12,358 bases of DNA from an uncultured Lachnospiraceae bacterium (GTDB lineage Bacteria; Bacillota; Clostridia; Lachnospirales; Lachnospiraceae): assembly GCA_947382415.1 (NCBI GenBank), contig CANCYO010000076.1, positions 1-12,358 of the forward strand, given 5' to 3'. Made by a program: the position numbers and the translations under genes. Each line of letters begins with the position of its first letter. Within the stretch, counting starts at the first letter, position 1. The notes under the pieces were generated by a model, which saw only the letters and a program-made list of their open reading frames with translations, was not told the origin of the DNA and searched no databases. Below, piece by piece: positions 1 to 6,583 of the stretch.

Positions 1-171
1 GTAACGTATCTTCCTAAAAGCGGGTATATCCTCTATATTGATAAGGCAGAACAGTAATGGTACCTCTCCAGCGGCCAGCACCGCACAAAAACAATAAACG
101 GCAAAACCACCGTTTACCATTACAACACCGGCATCCTCCTCTCCGAACAGACCAAAAAACTGCCGATATAG
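1..171 (+). pseudogene. 3' end of an interrupted gene, possibly a repeat-type surface or secreted protein
   Basis: Frame 1 reads from the window edge for 18 codons (ending GYILYIDKAEQ), meets TAA at 55-57, then continues in the same frame for 37 codons to TAG at 169-171. The part after the stop has protein-like composition (WYLSSGQ, then NGKTTVYHYNTGILLSEQ) and no ATG, GTG or TTG start in frame, so it is unlikely to be a separate gene. The Tyr/Gly/Asn-rich pattern recalls short aromatic repeats such as cell-wall-binding, YD or MORN-like repeats, but about 55 residues are too few to choose. A nonsense mutation in a longer gene is the simplest reading. A genuine stop at 55-57 followed by chance open sequence cannot be excluded. 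Confidence 0.4.
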
Positions 172-222
172 ATTAAAATAATAAACAACCGGCCTGAAAC
201 TGTATAGAAAGTGATGAACCAA

Positions 223-474
223 ATGAAAACAGTAAAAGACATCATTAATAACTGGGATCCGATCAATATTATGGCATTTTCACCTGATAATGAATATCAT
301 ACTGAAATTTCGGAGATAGAGCAATTATTAAATACAACTGAAAATGAATTTGAATTAGGCACCGGAATATACAATATTTTTCTCCGATCTTTTGATGATG
401 TATTTAAAAGATCAAAAGCCGACTGTATTGCAATTGCCAGATCAATGATTGAGGCTGTTTCAAATGAATGTTGA
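223..474 (+). CDS. DUF1871-family small protein
   Basis: An 83-residue acidic protein with no signal peptide or membrane segment, so probably cytosolic. It follows the pattern I associate with DUF1871 (YugE-like) proteins: an N-terminal IINNWDP motif, then DNEYHTEI, a central IYNIF and SFDDVF stretch, and a C-terminal helix with a conserved Cys (DCIAIA). The family has no established function. In-frame starts are GTG 211, ATG 214 and ATG 223. I chose 223 because AGAAAGTGAT, an imperfect Shine-Dalgarno, ends 7 bases before it. The gene is about 29% GC over 241-420 (hand count 53/180), far below its neighbours, which suggests recent acquisition. It lies 51 bases after the interrupted frame on the same strand. 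A role as an immunity protein for that upstream gene is speculation. Confidence 0.65.
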   Translation: MKTVKDIINNWDPINIMAFSPDNEYHTEISEIEQLLNTTENEFELGTGIYNIFLRSFDDVFKRSKADCIAIARSMIEAVSNEC

Positions 475-516
475 TTTTATATCTCCGTCACGGTCATATC
501 CGCATTTACAGACAAC

Positions 517-560
517 AAAAATCCCCCCCTGCTGCCCACAGGCGTACACAGGGGGGATTT
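517..560 (-). terminator. Rho-independent terminator of fba
   Basis: A 10-bp perfect stem pairs 519-528 (AAATCCCCCC) with 551-560 (GGGGGGATTT) around a 22-base loop. Read on the minus strand it is followed by TTTTTGTTG. It begins 35 bases after the fba stop codon. On the plus strand the T-run after the stem is short, so it would be only a weak terminator for the convergent DUF1871 gene. Confidence 0.85.
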
Positions 561-595
561 CGATTATACTCAACTTTAAGACCGGCAGATAAAAC

Positions 596-1462
596 TCAGT
601 CCGCCTTGCCCACGGAACCGAAGAGTTCCATCTTCTCTTTCACGGTAGCTTTGATGGCTTCCGCACCGGGAGCCAGAAGTTTACGGGGATCAAAGCCCTT
701 GCCCTCCAGATCCTTGCCGGCCTCGATATATTTGCGGGTAGCATCGGCAAAGGAAAGCTGGCACTCGGTATTTACATTAATCTTTGCAACGCCCAGATTG
801 ATGGCCTTCTGAATCATATCCGCGGGAATGCCTGTACCTCCGTGAAGTACCAGGGGAAGGTCGCCTGTGAGCTTCTGAACCGCATCCAGCGTCTCAAAGC
901 TCAGTCCCTTCCAGTTTGCGGGATATTTGCCGTGAATATTGCCGATACCTGCAGCCAGGAAATCAACGCCCAGATCAGCGATGGCCTTGCACTCATTGGG
1001 GTCTGCGCACTCGCCCATACCCACAACGCCGTCTTCCTCGCCGCCGATGGAGCCTACCTCAGCCTCAATAGACATTCCCTTGCCGTGAGCTGCCTTAACC
1101 AGCTCGGTAGTCTTCTGCACATTCTCGTCGATGGGATAATGGGAACCGTCAAACATGATGGAGGAGAATCCTGCCTCGATACATTTATAGCAGCCCTCAA
1201 AGGTGCCATGATCCAGATGCAGCGCCACGGGAACATCGATATCCAGATCCTTCAAAAGACCGTTGACCATGCCTACCACTGCGTGATATCCGCCCATATA
1301 CTTGCCTGCGCCCTCAGACACACCGAGGATAACCGGCGATCTGCACTCTTTTGCGGTGAGCAGAATGGACTTTGTCCACTCCAGATTATTGATATTAAAC
1401 TGACCCACTGCATAATGGCCTGCTTTCGCTTTTTTAAGCATTTCTGTTGCAGATACTAACAT
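596..1462 (-). CDS. fba: Class II fructose-1,6-bisphosphate aldolase
   Basis: A 288-residue zinc-dependent cytosolic aldolase that interconverts fructose 1,6-bisphosphate with dihydroxyacetone phosphate and glyceraldehyde 3-phosphate in glycolysis and gluconeogenesis. Visible family features are YAVGQFNINNLEW (17-29), HLDHG with the catalytic Asp84 and zinc ligand His85, the acidic metal-site region EAEVG (133-137), zinc-ligand His177 in GNIHGKY and His207 in LHGGTGIP, and the phosphate-binding KINVNTE (227-233). The start at 1462 is fixed by GGAGG at 1471-1475, 8 bases upstream; an in-frame ATG at 1477 overlaps that site and is unlikely. It has its own promoter and a strong terminator, so it is probably monocistronic. 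Tagatose-bisphosphate aldolases are close relatives, but the glycolytic enzyme is the better call. Confidence 0.95.
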   Translation of the reverse strand: MLVSATEMLKKAKAGHYAVGQFNINNLEWTKSILLTAKECRSPVILGVSEGAGKYMGGYHAVVGMVNGLLKDLDIDVPVALHLDHGTFEGCYKCIEAGFSSIMFDGSHYPIDENVQKTTELVKAAHGKGMSIEAEVGSIGGEEDGVVGMGECADPNECKAIADLGVDFLAAGIGNIHGKYPANWKGLSFETLDAVQKLTGDLPLVLHGGTGIPADMIQKAINLGVAKINVNTECQLSFADATRKYIEAGKDLEGKGFDPRKLLAPGAEAIKATVKEKMELFGSVGKAD

Positions 1463-1470
1463 TTTTCTTA

Positions 1471-1475
1471 CCTCC
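1471..1475 (-). promoter_or_regulatory. Ribosome binding site deciding the fba start
   Basis: GGAGG on the minus strand lies 8 bases before ATG 1462 and overlaps the alternative ATG at 1477, ruling that start out in practice. Confidence 0.8.
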
Positions 1476-1526
1476 ATTCTTATAATTCGCGCATCCTATG
1501 GCTACGCGATAGCAATTTCTGGAAAC

Positions 1527-1555
1527 AGTATAACACATTTTATTCAAAATGAAAA
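1527..1555 (-). promoter_or_regulatory. Sigma-A type promoter of fba with extended -10
   Basis: On the minus strand, TTTTCA (1550-1555) is separated by 17 bases from TATACT (1527-1532), and TGT directly precedes the -10 box as an extended TGn element. Transcription would start near 1520, leaving a leader of about 58 bases. It sits in the gap between the lipid kinase stop and fba, as expected for an independently expressed glycolytic gene. Confidence 0.75.
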
Positions 1556-1570
1556 CAACCTACGGCGAAT

Positions 1571-2473
1571 TTATTCCGGCACTCGGATCTCCACTGCCCG
1601 GCAGCGATTCTCAATATAAATATCCCTGTGGCTGCCGCCGTTCTCCCCGTCCAGCGTCCATGCCACTTCCTCCAGGGATTCAAGCCGCAGCGAGGCGGTA
1701 CGGAAGCAGTACATGAGGCTGGTGTCAATATCACGGTTCAGCAAAGAGAGAACGATCTGATTCAGCTCCACGGGATTCCCCGGTGCTTTGATCAGGGTAA
1801 CCTCAAACACTCCGTCGTCCAGCTTCACATTTTTACCGGTAATGTTCTTAAATCCGCCCACAGACACAGAGTTTGTCACCATGCCAAAGATAAATTCGTC
1901 CTCGATCACCTGATCCTCCCAGCTCACCTTCATATGGTAAGTACGGATGGAGGGAATCCTTTTAACGCCTTCCAGTACATAGGCGGTATGTCCCAGCACA
2001 TTCTTGATATCCTGATCCGTCTCATAAGAAACCTCCGTAAAAATGCCGAAGGCTGCAATATAGACAAACACATCCTGATTAAAAGAACCGATATCACAGG
2101 GAAAGCTTTTGCCTCTCACAATCTGTTCCGCCGCCTTCACCATGTTTTTAGGCAGGCCCAGACTGCCCCCAAAATCATTGGTGCTGCCTGCGGGAATATA
2201 GCCAAGCGGAGTCTGAAAACTGCTCTGCATCATCCCGGTGACCACTTCGTCCAGCGTTCCGTCTCCGCCGCTGCAGACCACCAGATCATAGATGGGCTTT
2301 CGGTCTGCCACAAGTTCCACCGCGTCACCCTTTCCCCGGGTGGGGCACACCGTAACCTCATATCCGCCGCCTGTGAACACATCCAAAATATCGGCGAGCT
2401 TATTCTTTATCTTAGCCTTTCCCGCCTTGGGATTATAGATAAAAAGCATTTTTTTATCCAGACGCATACCCAT
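1571..2473 (-). CDS. Diacylglycerol kinase-family lipid kinase (YegS/DgkB type)
   Basis: A 300-residue cytosolic lipid kinase that uses ATP to phosphorylate diacylglycerol or a related lipid. The N-terminal catalytic domain carries NPKAGK (14-19), the nucleotide-binding GGDGTLDEVVTG (69-80) and GSTNDF (96-101). The C-terminal beta domain holds NSVSVGG and ends in the WTLDGE motif (262-267). Full family length. In-frame ATGs exist at 2488, 2473, 2467 and 2449; 2473 is chosen because GGAGG lies 6 bases upstream, and the ATG at 2488 is itself upstream of that site. Substrate (diacylglycerol, undecaprenol or another lipid) cannot be read from the sequence. It follows the Crh-like gene, separated from it by a candidate terminator, and I see no convincing promoter of its own. 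Confidence 0.88.
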   Translation of the reverse strand: MGMRLDKKMLFIYNPKAGKAKIKNKLADILDVFTGGGYEVTVCPTRGKGDAVELVADRKPIYDLVVCSGGDGTLDEVVTGMMQSSFQTPLGYIPAGSTNDFGGSLGLPKNMVKAAEQIVRGKSFPCDIGSFNQDVFVYIAAFGIFTEVSYETDQDIKNVLGHTAYVLEGVKRIPSIRTYHMKVSWEDQVIEDEFIFGMVTNSVSVGGFKNITGKNVKLDDGVFEVTLIKAPGNPVELNQIVLSLLNRDIDTSLMYCFRTASLRLESLEEVAWTLDGENGGSHRDIYIENRCRAVEIRVPE

Positions 2474-2479
2474 ATTCTG

Positions 2480-2484
2480 CCTCC
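2480..2484 (-). promoter_or_regulatory. Ribosome binding site deciding the lipid kinase start
   Basis: GGAGG on the minus strand lies 6 bases before ATG 2473. The longer start at 2488 lies upstream of this site and has no comparable site of its own. Confidence 0.7.
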
Positions 2485-2497
2485 ACATTGATGATGT

Positions 2498-2542
2498 AAA
2501 AAAAGAGCGCGCTCCACATATCTGCTTACCCGCCCTCTCTTT
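2498..2542 (-). terminator. Candidate intrinsic terminator after the Crh-like gene
   Basis: Seven T residues on the minus strand (2498-2504) follow the self-complementary GAGCGCGCTC (2505-2514). A longer fold pairs 2537-2542 with 2502-2507 (6 bp), plus 3 bp at 2531-2533 with 2509-2511, around an internal loop. The stem is imperfect. If active, it ends the long operon 24 bases before the lipid kinase gene and makes that gene depend on read-through. Confidence 0.5.
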
Positions 2543-2565
2543 GTATATATAGTCATCTCTCCGAA

Positions 2566-2820
2566 TCAGTTACCGCTCAAAAATTTCTCGAGATTCTCCA
2601 CGGCAAGATTTTCATCCTCGCCCTCTGCCGTCACCACCAGTTCTTCGCCATTGTCCAGTCCCAGCGTCATCATGCCCATAATACTCTTCGCATTGACCTT
2701 TTTGCCCTCGGCCTCCACATAGATCCTGCTGTCGTATTTGCTGGCCTCCTGTACCATCAGTGCAACAGGCCTTGCCTCAAGCCCGCTCTCCAATTGAATC
2801 CGGATCGTCTTTGTTTTCAT
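2566..2820 (-). CDS. crh: Crh-like HPr paralogue lacking the phosphocarrier histidine (Glu-15)
   Basis: An 84-residue protein with the HPr fold. Position 15, the His phosphorylated by PTS Enzyme I in true HPr, is Glu here (codon GAG, 2776-2778) in the motif GLEARPV, where HPr has GIHARPA and Bacillus Crh has GLQARPA. The HprK target Ser-46 is intact in NAKSIMG (43-49). It therefore cannot carry PTS phosphate on His-15 but should accept phosphate on Ser-46, as Crh does when it serves as a CcpA corepressor. Its position directly after whiA matches Bacillus crh, and HprK is encoded in the same cluster. The start at 2820 follows AAGGGAA; an in-frame ATG at 2856 would overlap the candidate promoter. 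The name is by analogy; Crh is best known from bacilli, so this may be an independent equivalent. Confidence 0.85.
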   Translation of the reverse strand: MKTKTIRIQLESGLEARPVALMVQEASKYDSRIYVEAEGKKVNAKSIMGMMTLGLDNGEELVVTAEGEDENLAVENLEKFLSGN

Positions 2821-2834
2821 TCTGATTCCCTTCT

Positions 2835-2852
2835 GTGCGCTGCGGCGCGCAC
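2835..2852 (-). repeat. GC-rich hairpin in the Crh-like gene leader
   Basis: GTGCGC and GCGCAC form a perfect 6-bp inverted repeat around a 6-base loop, ending 14 bases before the start codon and just upstream of the Shine-Dalgarno. With the predicted transcription start near 2850 it would sit at the very 5' end of the mRNA. No T-run follows it, so it is not a terminator. Confidence 0.5.
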
Positions 2853-2856
2853 TCAC

Positions 2857-2885
2857 ACAATAGTTGAATACGCAGTTTTATTCAA
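2857..2885 (-). promoter_or_regulatory. Candidate internal promoter of the Crh-like gene
   Basis: On the minus strand TTGAAT (2880-2885) is followed, after 17 bases, by TATTGT (2857-2862). Each box matches four of six consensus positions. It lies in the 75-base gap after whiA, the largest gap between coding regions in the run from ftsH to this gene, so this gene may be expressed apart from the operon. Confidence 0.5.
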
Positions 2886-2886
2886 C
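2863..2886. promoter_or_regulatory. Perfect inverted repeat overlapping the -35 box, possible operator
   Basis: GTTGAATA (2863-2870) and TATTCAAC (2879-2886) form an 8-bp perfect dyad around 8 bases. One arm contains the whole -35 box and the other abuts the -10 box of the candidate Crh-like promoter. That is the geometry of a repressor-binding site. No T-run follows, so a terminator is unlikely. The regulator is unknown. Confidence 0.5.
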
Positions 2887-2895
2887 CTTCCCGTT

Positions 2896-3762
2896 CTATC
2901 TTTTAAGCTTTTCAGCAAATTCACCGAGTTTGCGCAGTCTGTGATTGACTCCCGACTTGCCCACAGGCGGATCCAGATATTCTCCCAGCTCCTTCAGGGA
3001 AGCATCCGGATATTCCAGCCGAACCTCGGCCATCTCCCGCAGATTGTCCGGCAGCATTCTAAAGCCCCCGTGATCCCGGATATATTCAATATCCTCTATC
3101 TGTCTGGCAGCGGCGTTCACAGTCTTTGTAATATTGGCCGCCTCACAGTTTACACGTCTGTTAATAGAATTTCTCATCTCCTTGAGAATACGGAGATTTT
3201 CAAATTCCATCAGCGCTACATGCGCCTCGCATACATTCAACAGATCCACGATGCTCTCGCCTTCTTTGAGATACACCACATAATATTTCTTTCGAAGTAC
3301 GATCCTGCCTTCAATGGAAAAAGCATGCAGCACCTTCTGTAACTGCTCCGCCTTCTTTGCATCCGTACAGACAAACTCCAAATGATACCCCTTGGTGGGA
3401 TCGCTGATGGAACCGGCGCACAGGAAAGCTCCCCTGAGAAATGCCCTCTGACAACAGGAGTTTTTGATGAGAAGCGGATCTACCGGCTCCTCAAGATCTC
3501 CTATCCTGAACAAAATTTCACGCATCTGTTCCTCGTCGAAACCGACGCTCGTATCTATATTATACGTTTTCTTCAATAATGTAAAGCCTTTTCTGGAAAC
3601 AGCTTCATTTTCTGTCTGAAATCCGATGGTATAGCGCCCTTCTCTGTCCCGCCCGTACTGCCCGCAAAAATGCATCATGGCAGCCAGCTCCGCCAGTTGG
3701 CAGTGTCTCGCAGGGCTCATATGACCGGCCAGCTCTTCCTTGACATTCTGTGAAAATGACAT
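2896..3762 (-). CDS. whiA: WhiA-family DNA-binding protein, shortened N-terminal domain
   Basis: A 288-residue WhiA. The family combines a degenerate LAGLIDADG homing-endonuclease-like domain with a C-terminal helix-turn-helix; it controls sporulation division in Streptomyces and affects division and nucleoid segregation in Bacillus. Seen here are MSFSQNVKEEL at the start, QTEN (49-52), the CCQRAFLRGAFLCAGSI block (103-119), EMRNSINRRVNCEAANITK (185-203), and the helix-turn-helix with SLKELGEYL and GKSGVNHRLRKL near the end. Family members are usually about 310-320 residues; the stretch between LLKKTYNI (62-69) and the CC motif is about 25-30 residues shorter than in Bacillus WhiA as I remember it. 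The start at 3762 has GAGG 6 bases upstream. It is 18 bases downstream of rapZ, with no yvcK between them as there is in Bacillus. Confidence 0.93.
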   Translation of the reverse strand: MSFSQNVKEELAGHMSPARHCQLAELAAMMHFCGQYGRDREGRYTIGFQTENEAVSRKGFTLLKKTYNIDTSVGFDEEQMREILFRIGDLEEPVDPLLIKNSCCQRAFLRGAFLCAGSISDPTKGYHLEFVCTDAKKAEQLQKVLHAFSIEGRIVLRKKYYVVYLKEGESIVDLLNVCEAHVALMEFENLRILKEMRNSINRRVNCEAANITKTVNAAARQIEDIEYIRDHGGFRMLPDNLREMAEVRLEYPDASLKELGEYLDPPVGKSGVNHRLRKLGEFAEKLKR

Positions 3763-3780
3763 TTTTTACCTCATAGCCTC

Positions 3781-4662
3781 TTATCTCTGCAGATCCTGAA
3801 GACTCGACTGCGCCATATCCCTGTGATAGAGCTTGATACCGTACTGCCCCTGATCCTTCATGCGCAGATAAAGCTCATTGGCCAGCGTCACACTGCGGTG
3901 CTTGCCGCCGGTACAGCCTATGGCGATCACCAGCCGGTATTTTCCCTCCTTCACATAATTGGGAATCAGAAATTGTATCATATCCGTCAGCTTCCGCAAA
4001 AAGACTTCCGCATCCTCAAAGCCCATCACATAATCCTGTACTTCTTTGTCATTTCCGGTCTTGTGCTTGAGTTCGTCGATATAGAAGGGATTGGGGAGGA
4101 ATCTCACATCAAATACCAGATCGGCATCCGAGGGAATCCCATGTTTAAACCCAAATGACATTACTGTCACCATGAGACTATTGTATTCTTCATTGCGGAC
4201 AAAAATACGGTCCAGCTCTGCTTTCAGTTCCCTTGTCAGCAGATTTGACGTGTCGATCACATAATCGGACATTTTGCGGATCGCCTGCAATACCGTCTGC
4301 TCTCTGCGCACACCGTCCTCTACCCGGCCGTCCGCCGCCAGGGGATGTACGCGCCGGGTCTCCTTATAACGCTTGATCAGGACCTGTTCCGACGCCTCCA
4401 TAAAGAGTATCTCGTATTGATAGCCCTTCTCCTTCAATTCCCGGAGTACCTCCGTGGTCTTCTGGAAAGACTGGTCTGAGCGCACGTCAAGTCCCAAAGC
4501 AACCTTGGTGATCTCACCGTTAGGCATACTGATCAATTCCACAAACTTCTCGATCAGGGAAGCCGGCAGATTATCCACACAGTAAAATCCCACATCCTCC
4601 AGCATTTTGAGCGCGGTACTCTTACCTCCGCCGCTTATTCCGGTCACAACCACAAATCTCAT
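3781..4662 (-). CDS. rapZ: RapZ/YvcJ-family nucleotide-binding protein
   Basis: A 293-residue cytosolic P-loop protein. The N-terminal domain has the Walker A motif GISGGGKS (8-15). The C-terminal domain carries the family signature FGFKHGIPSDADLVFDVRFLPNPFY-type region (170-194, key residues Gly-His-Gly, Asp-Leu-Phe-Asp, Arg-Phe-Leu-Pro-Asn-Pro) and GCTGGKHRS (249-257). In E. coli RapZ senses glucosamine-6-phosphate and controls decay of the GlmZ small RNA; Bacillus YvcJ binds and hydrolyses nucleotides and its precise target is unclear. The sequence cannot tell which role applies. The start at 4662 has GAGG 5 bases upstream. The location between murB and whiA, 22 bases from murB, links it to envelope precursor supply. 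Confidence 0.95.
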   Translation of the reverse strand: MRFVVVTGISGGGKSTALKMLEDVGFYCVDNLPASLIEKFVELISMPNGEITKVALGLDVRSDQSFQKTTEVLRELKEKGYQYEILFMEASEQVLIKRYKETRRVHPLAADGRVEDGVRREQTVLQAIRKMSDYVIDTSNLLTRELKAELDRIFVRNEEYNSLMVTVMSFGFKHGIPSDADLVFDVRFLPNPFYIDELKHKTGNDKEVQDYVMGFEDAEVFLRKLTDMIQFLIPNYVKEGKYRLVIAIGCTGGKHRSVTLANELYLRMKDQGQYGIKLYHRDMAQSSLQDLQR

Positions 4663-4684
4663 ATGCGCCTCACTTCTTTCTCCG

Positions 4685-5599
4685 CTAGAATTCTCCCAGG
4701 AACACTACCTCCGGCTCCAGATCTACCCCAAAGCGATCCTTTACCCGTCTCTGTACCTCCCAGATCACATCCATGATATCCGCGGCAGATGCATTGCCTG
4801 CATTGACAATAAACCCGCAATGCTTATCCGAGACTCTTGCGCCGCCCACCTGAAAGCCTCTCAGGCCTGCGTTCATGATCAGCTCTCCCGCGTAATACCC
4901 TTCCGGTCTCTTGAAGGTACTGCCTGCGCTGGGAAATTCCAGCGGCTGTTTCTCCCGCCTTTTGACCGCCAGCTCATCCATTTTTGCACGGATCTCCGCC
5001 GGGTCTCCGGGACGCAGTGAGAGAACGACCTCCGTCACGATAAAAGGTCTCCGGCGAATCGTACTTCTGCGGTAACCAAATTCCATTGTTTCATTATCCA
5101 GTGTCAGAAACTCACCGTTTTTGTCCAGCACCTGCACCTGTGTCACTACCTGACTCAGCTCCCCACCGTAGGCCCCGGCATTCATCACCACTCCGCCGCC
5201 CACGGTTCCGGGAATCCCGGAGGCAAATTCGAGGCCGGTGAGTCCGTTCTGCCATGCCGCAGCCGCAGCCTGTGCCATGGAAGCTCCGGCCTGAGCCGTG
5301 ATGACGTCTCCCGCCACCCGTATCCCGCTCATCTTTTTGCCGATCTGTAATACGATCCCCTGATATCCGTTGTCACTGACCAGAAGATTGCTCCCGTTCC
5401 CAATAATGGTATAGGGATATTCCACCTGGCAGAGATACTTTTGTATCTTCAAAAGCTGCTGTGCATTCTCGATCTCGATAAAACATTCTGCAGGCCCGCC
5501 CGCCCGAAACGTCGTATGGGCCGCCATGGACTCCTGTAAATGTATATTTTCCTCCGGAACAAACCCGCGAAGGGTCTCCATCATTGCACTGCTGATCAT
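4685..5599 (-). CDS. murB: UDP-N-acetylenolpyruvoylglucosamine reductase
   Basis: A 304-residue FAD enzyme that uses NADPH to reduce UDP-GlcNAc-enolpyruvate to UDP-MurNAc in the cytoplasm, the second committed step of peptidoglycan synthesis. FAD-binding motifs GNGSNLLVSD (67-76) and GIPGTVGGGVVMNAGAYGGE (128-147) are intact. YRRS (176-179) is the type II signature, GSTFKRP (226-232) holds the catalytic Ser227, and LEPEVVFLG (294-302) carries the catalytic Glu near the C-terminus. Length fits the shorter type IIb enzymes of Gram-positive bacteria. The start at 5599 is preceded by GAGAGG about 9 bases upstream; ATGs at 5584 and 5581 are possible but lack a better site. It lies 36 bases after the glucokinase gene. 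Confidence 0.96.
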   Translation of the reverse strand: MISSAMMETLRGFVPEENIHLQESMAAHTTFRAGGPAECFIEIENAQQLLKIQKYLCQVEYPYTIIGNGSNLLVSDNGYQGIVLQIGKKMSGIRVAGDVITAQAGASMAQAAAAAWQNGLTGLEFASGIPGTVGGGVVMNAGAYGGELSQVVTQVQVLDKNGEFLTLDNETMEFGYRRSTIRRRPFIVTEVVLSLRPGDPAEIRAKMDELAVKRREKQPLEFPSAGSTFKRPEGYYAGELIMNAGLRGFQVGGARVSDKHCGFIVNAGNASAADIMDVIWEVQRRVKDRFGVDLEPEVVFLGEF

Positions 5600-5635
5600 A
5601 AAATACTGCCTCTCTCAAACACTCTCTTTATCATA

Positions 5636-6583
5636 TTATACTTCTTCTCGCAGTATTAATCCTGCAGCGCCATAAATTCCCGCGTCATTACCCAGGGTAG
5701 CCAGCGCAAACCGTGCTCCCCTGCACGCGTTAAAAGTATATTTCTGAAAAACAGGCTCCACATAGGAAAGCAGTATCTCCCCTGCCTTGGACACGCCTCC
5801 GCCGATGACAAAAATCTGGGGATTCACCACACAGGCAACCAGCGCCAGTCCCTTCCCCAAATATTCCCCAAACTGCTCTGCTACCTGAATCGCCAGCCCG
5901 TCACCGGCCTTCACGGCGTCAAACACCGCCTTGGCCGTAACCTTTCCTTCCCGCAGAAGACTGGCCTTATTGTCCTGCGCCAGTCTGCGGTTAGCCAGTC
6001 TGACAATGCCCGTGGCGGATGCGTACTGTTCCAGACAGCCCTGATTTTTACAGCCACAGACTTCCGTCTCCTCATCCTCCACATGCATATGTCCGATCTC
6101 TCCGCCAGCTCCTGTGGCTCCGGTGAGAATTTTGCCGTCCACGATGATTCCGCCGCCCACGCCGGTTCCCAGCGTCACTGCCACCAGATTGTCATAACCC
6201 TTGCCGCCGCCCTGCCACATCTCGCCGAAGGCAGCCACATTGGCGTCGTTTGCGGCCTTCACCGGCATATTCAGCAGACCGCCCAGAACCTCCGGTATGT
6301 TGAAGACTCCCCAGCCCAGATTCACCGCGCCGTTTACCAGATTGCCCTCCGCGTCCACGGCGCCCGGGGCGCCAACGCCCGCACCGGCCACGTCCTCCCG
6401 GACTATGGCTCTCTCCTCCATCTTTGCCAGAACACTCGCCGCCACATCCGGCAGGATCGCCTCCCCGCCATGCTCTTTTGCAGTGGGAATCTCCCATTTT
6501 TCCAGCAATTGTCCCTGTTCGTCAAAAAGCCCCAGCTTCACCGTAGTTCCGCCGATATCTATACCAAAAGCATATTTACTCAT
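5636..6583 (-). CDS. glk: ROK-family glucokinase
   Basis: A 315-residue sugar kinase of the ROK family, most likely making glucose 6-phosphate from glucose and ATP in the cytoplasm. Visible are the ATP-binding DIGGTTVK (9-16), the catalytic Asp113 in AANDANVAAFGE, the phosphate loop TLGTGVGGGI (137-146), and the ROK zinc site made of His165 in GEIGHM plus Cys176, Cys178 and Cys183 in CGCKNQGCLE. There is no N-terminal helix-turn-helix, so it is an enzyme and not a ROK repressor. Its ATG overlaps the hprK stop by 8 bases (ATGAGTAA), implying translational coupling with HPr kinase. Other hexose substrates, such as N-acetylmannosamine, are possible within the family, but the length and context favour glucokinase. 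Confidence 0.9.
   Translation of the reverse strand: MSKYAFGIDIGGTTVKLGLFDEQGQLLEKWEIPTAKEHGGEAILPDVAASVLAKMEERAIVREDVAGAGVGAPGAVDAEGNLVNGAVNLGWGVFNIPEVLGGLLNMPVKAANDANVAAFGEMWQGGGKGYDNLVAVTLGTGVGGGIIVDGKILTGATGAGGEIGHMHVEDEETEVCGCKNQGCLEQYASATGIVRLANRRLAQDNKASLLREGKVTAKAVFDAVKAGDGLAIQVAEQFGEYLGKGLALVACVVNPQIFVIGGGVSKAGEILLSYVEPVFQKYTFNACRGARFALATLGNDAGIYGAAGLILREEV

Noticed and set aside
57..176. Short open frame starting ATG 57 (MVPLQRPAPHK...)
   Set aside because: It has no Shine-Dalgarno and an unlikely composition; frame 1 over the same bases looks much more protein-like.
1496..1513. Small inverted repeats (GCTA/TAGC, CTAT/ATAG) in the fba leader
   Set aside because: Four-base arms occur by chance; no known riboswitch or T-box features are visible in the 58-base leader.
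1628..2491. A 287-codon plus-strand frame antisense to the lipid kinase
   Set aside because: The minus strand carries the kinase motifs GGDGTLDE and GSTND plus a Shine-Dalgarno; the antisense frame has neither.
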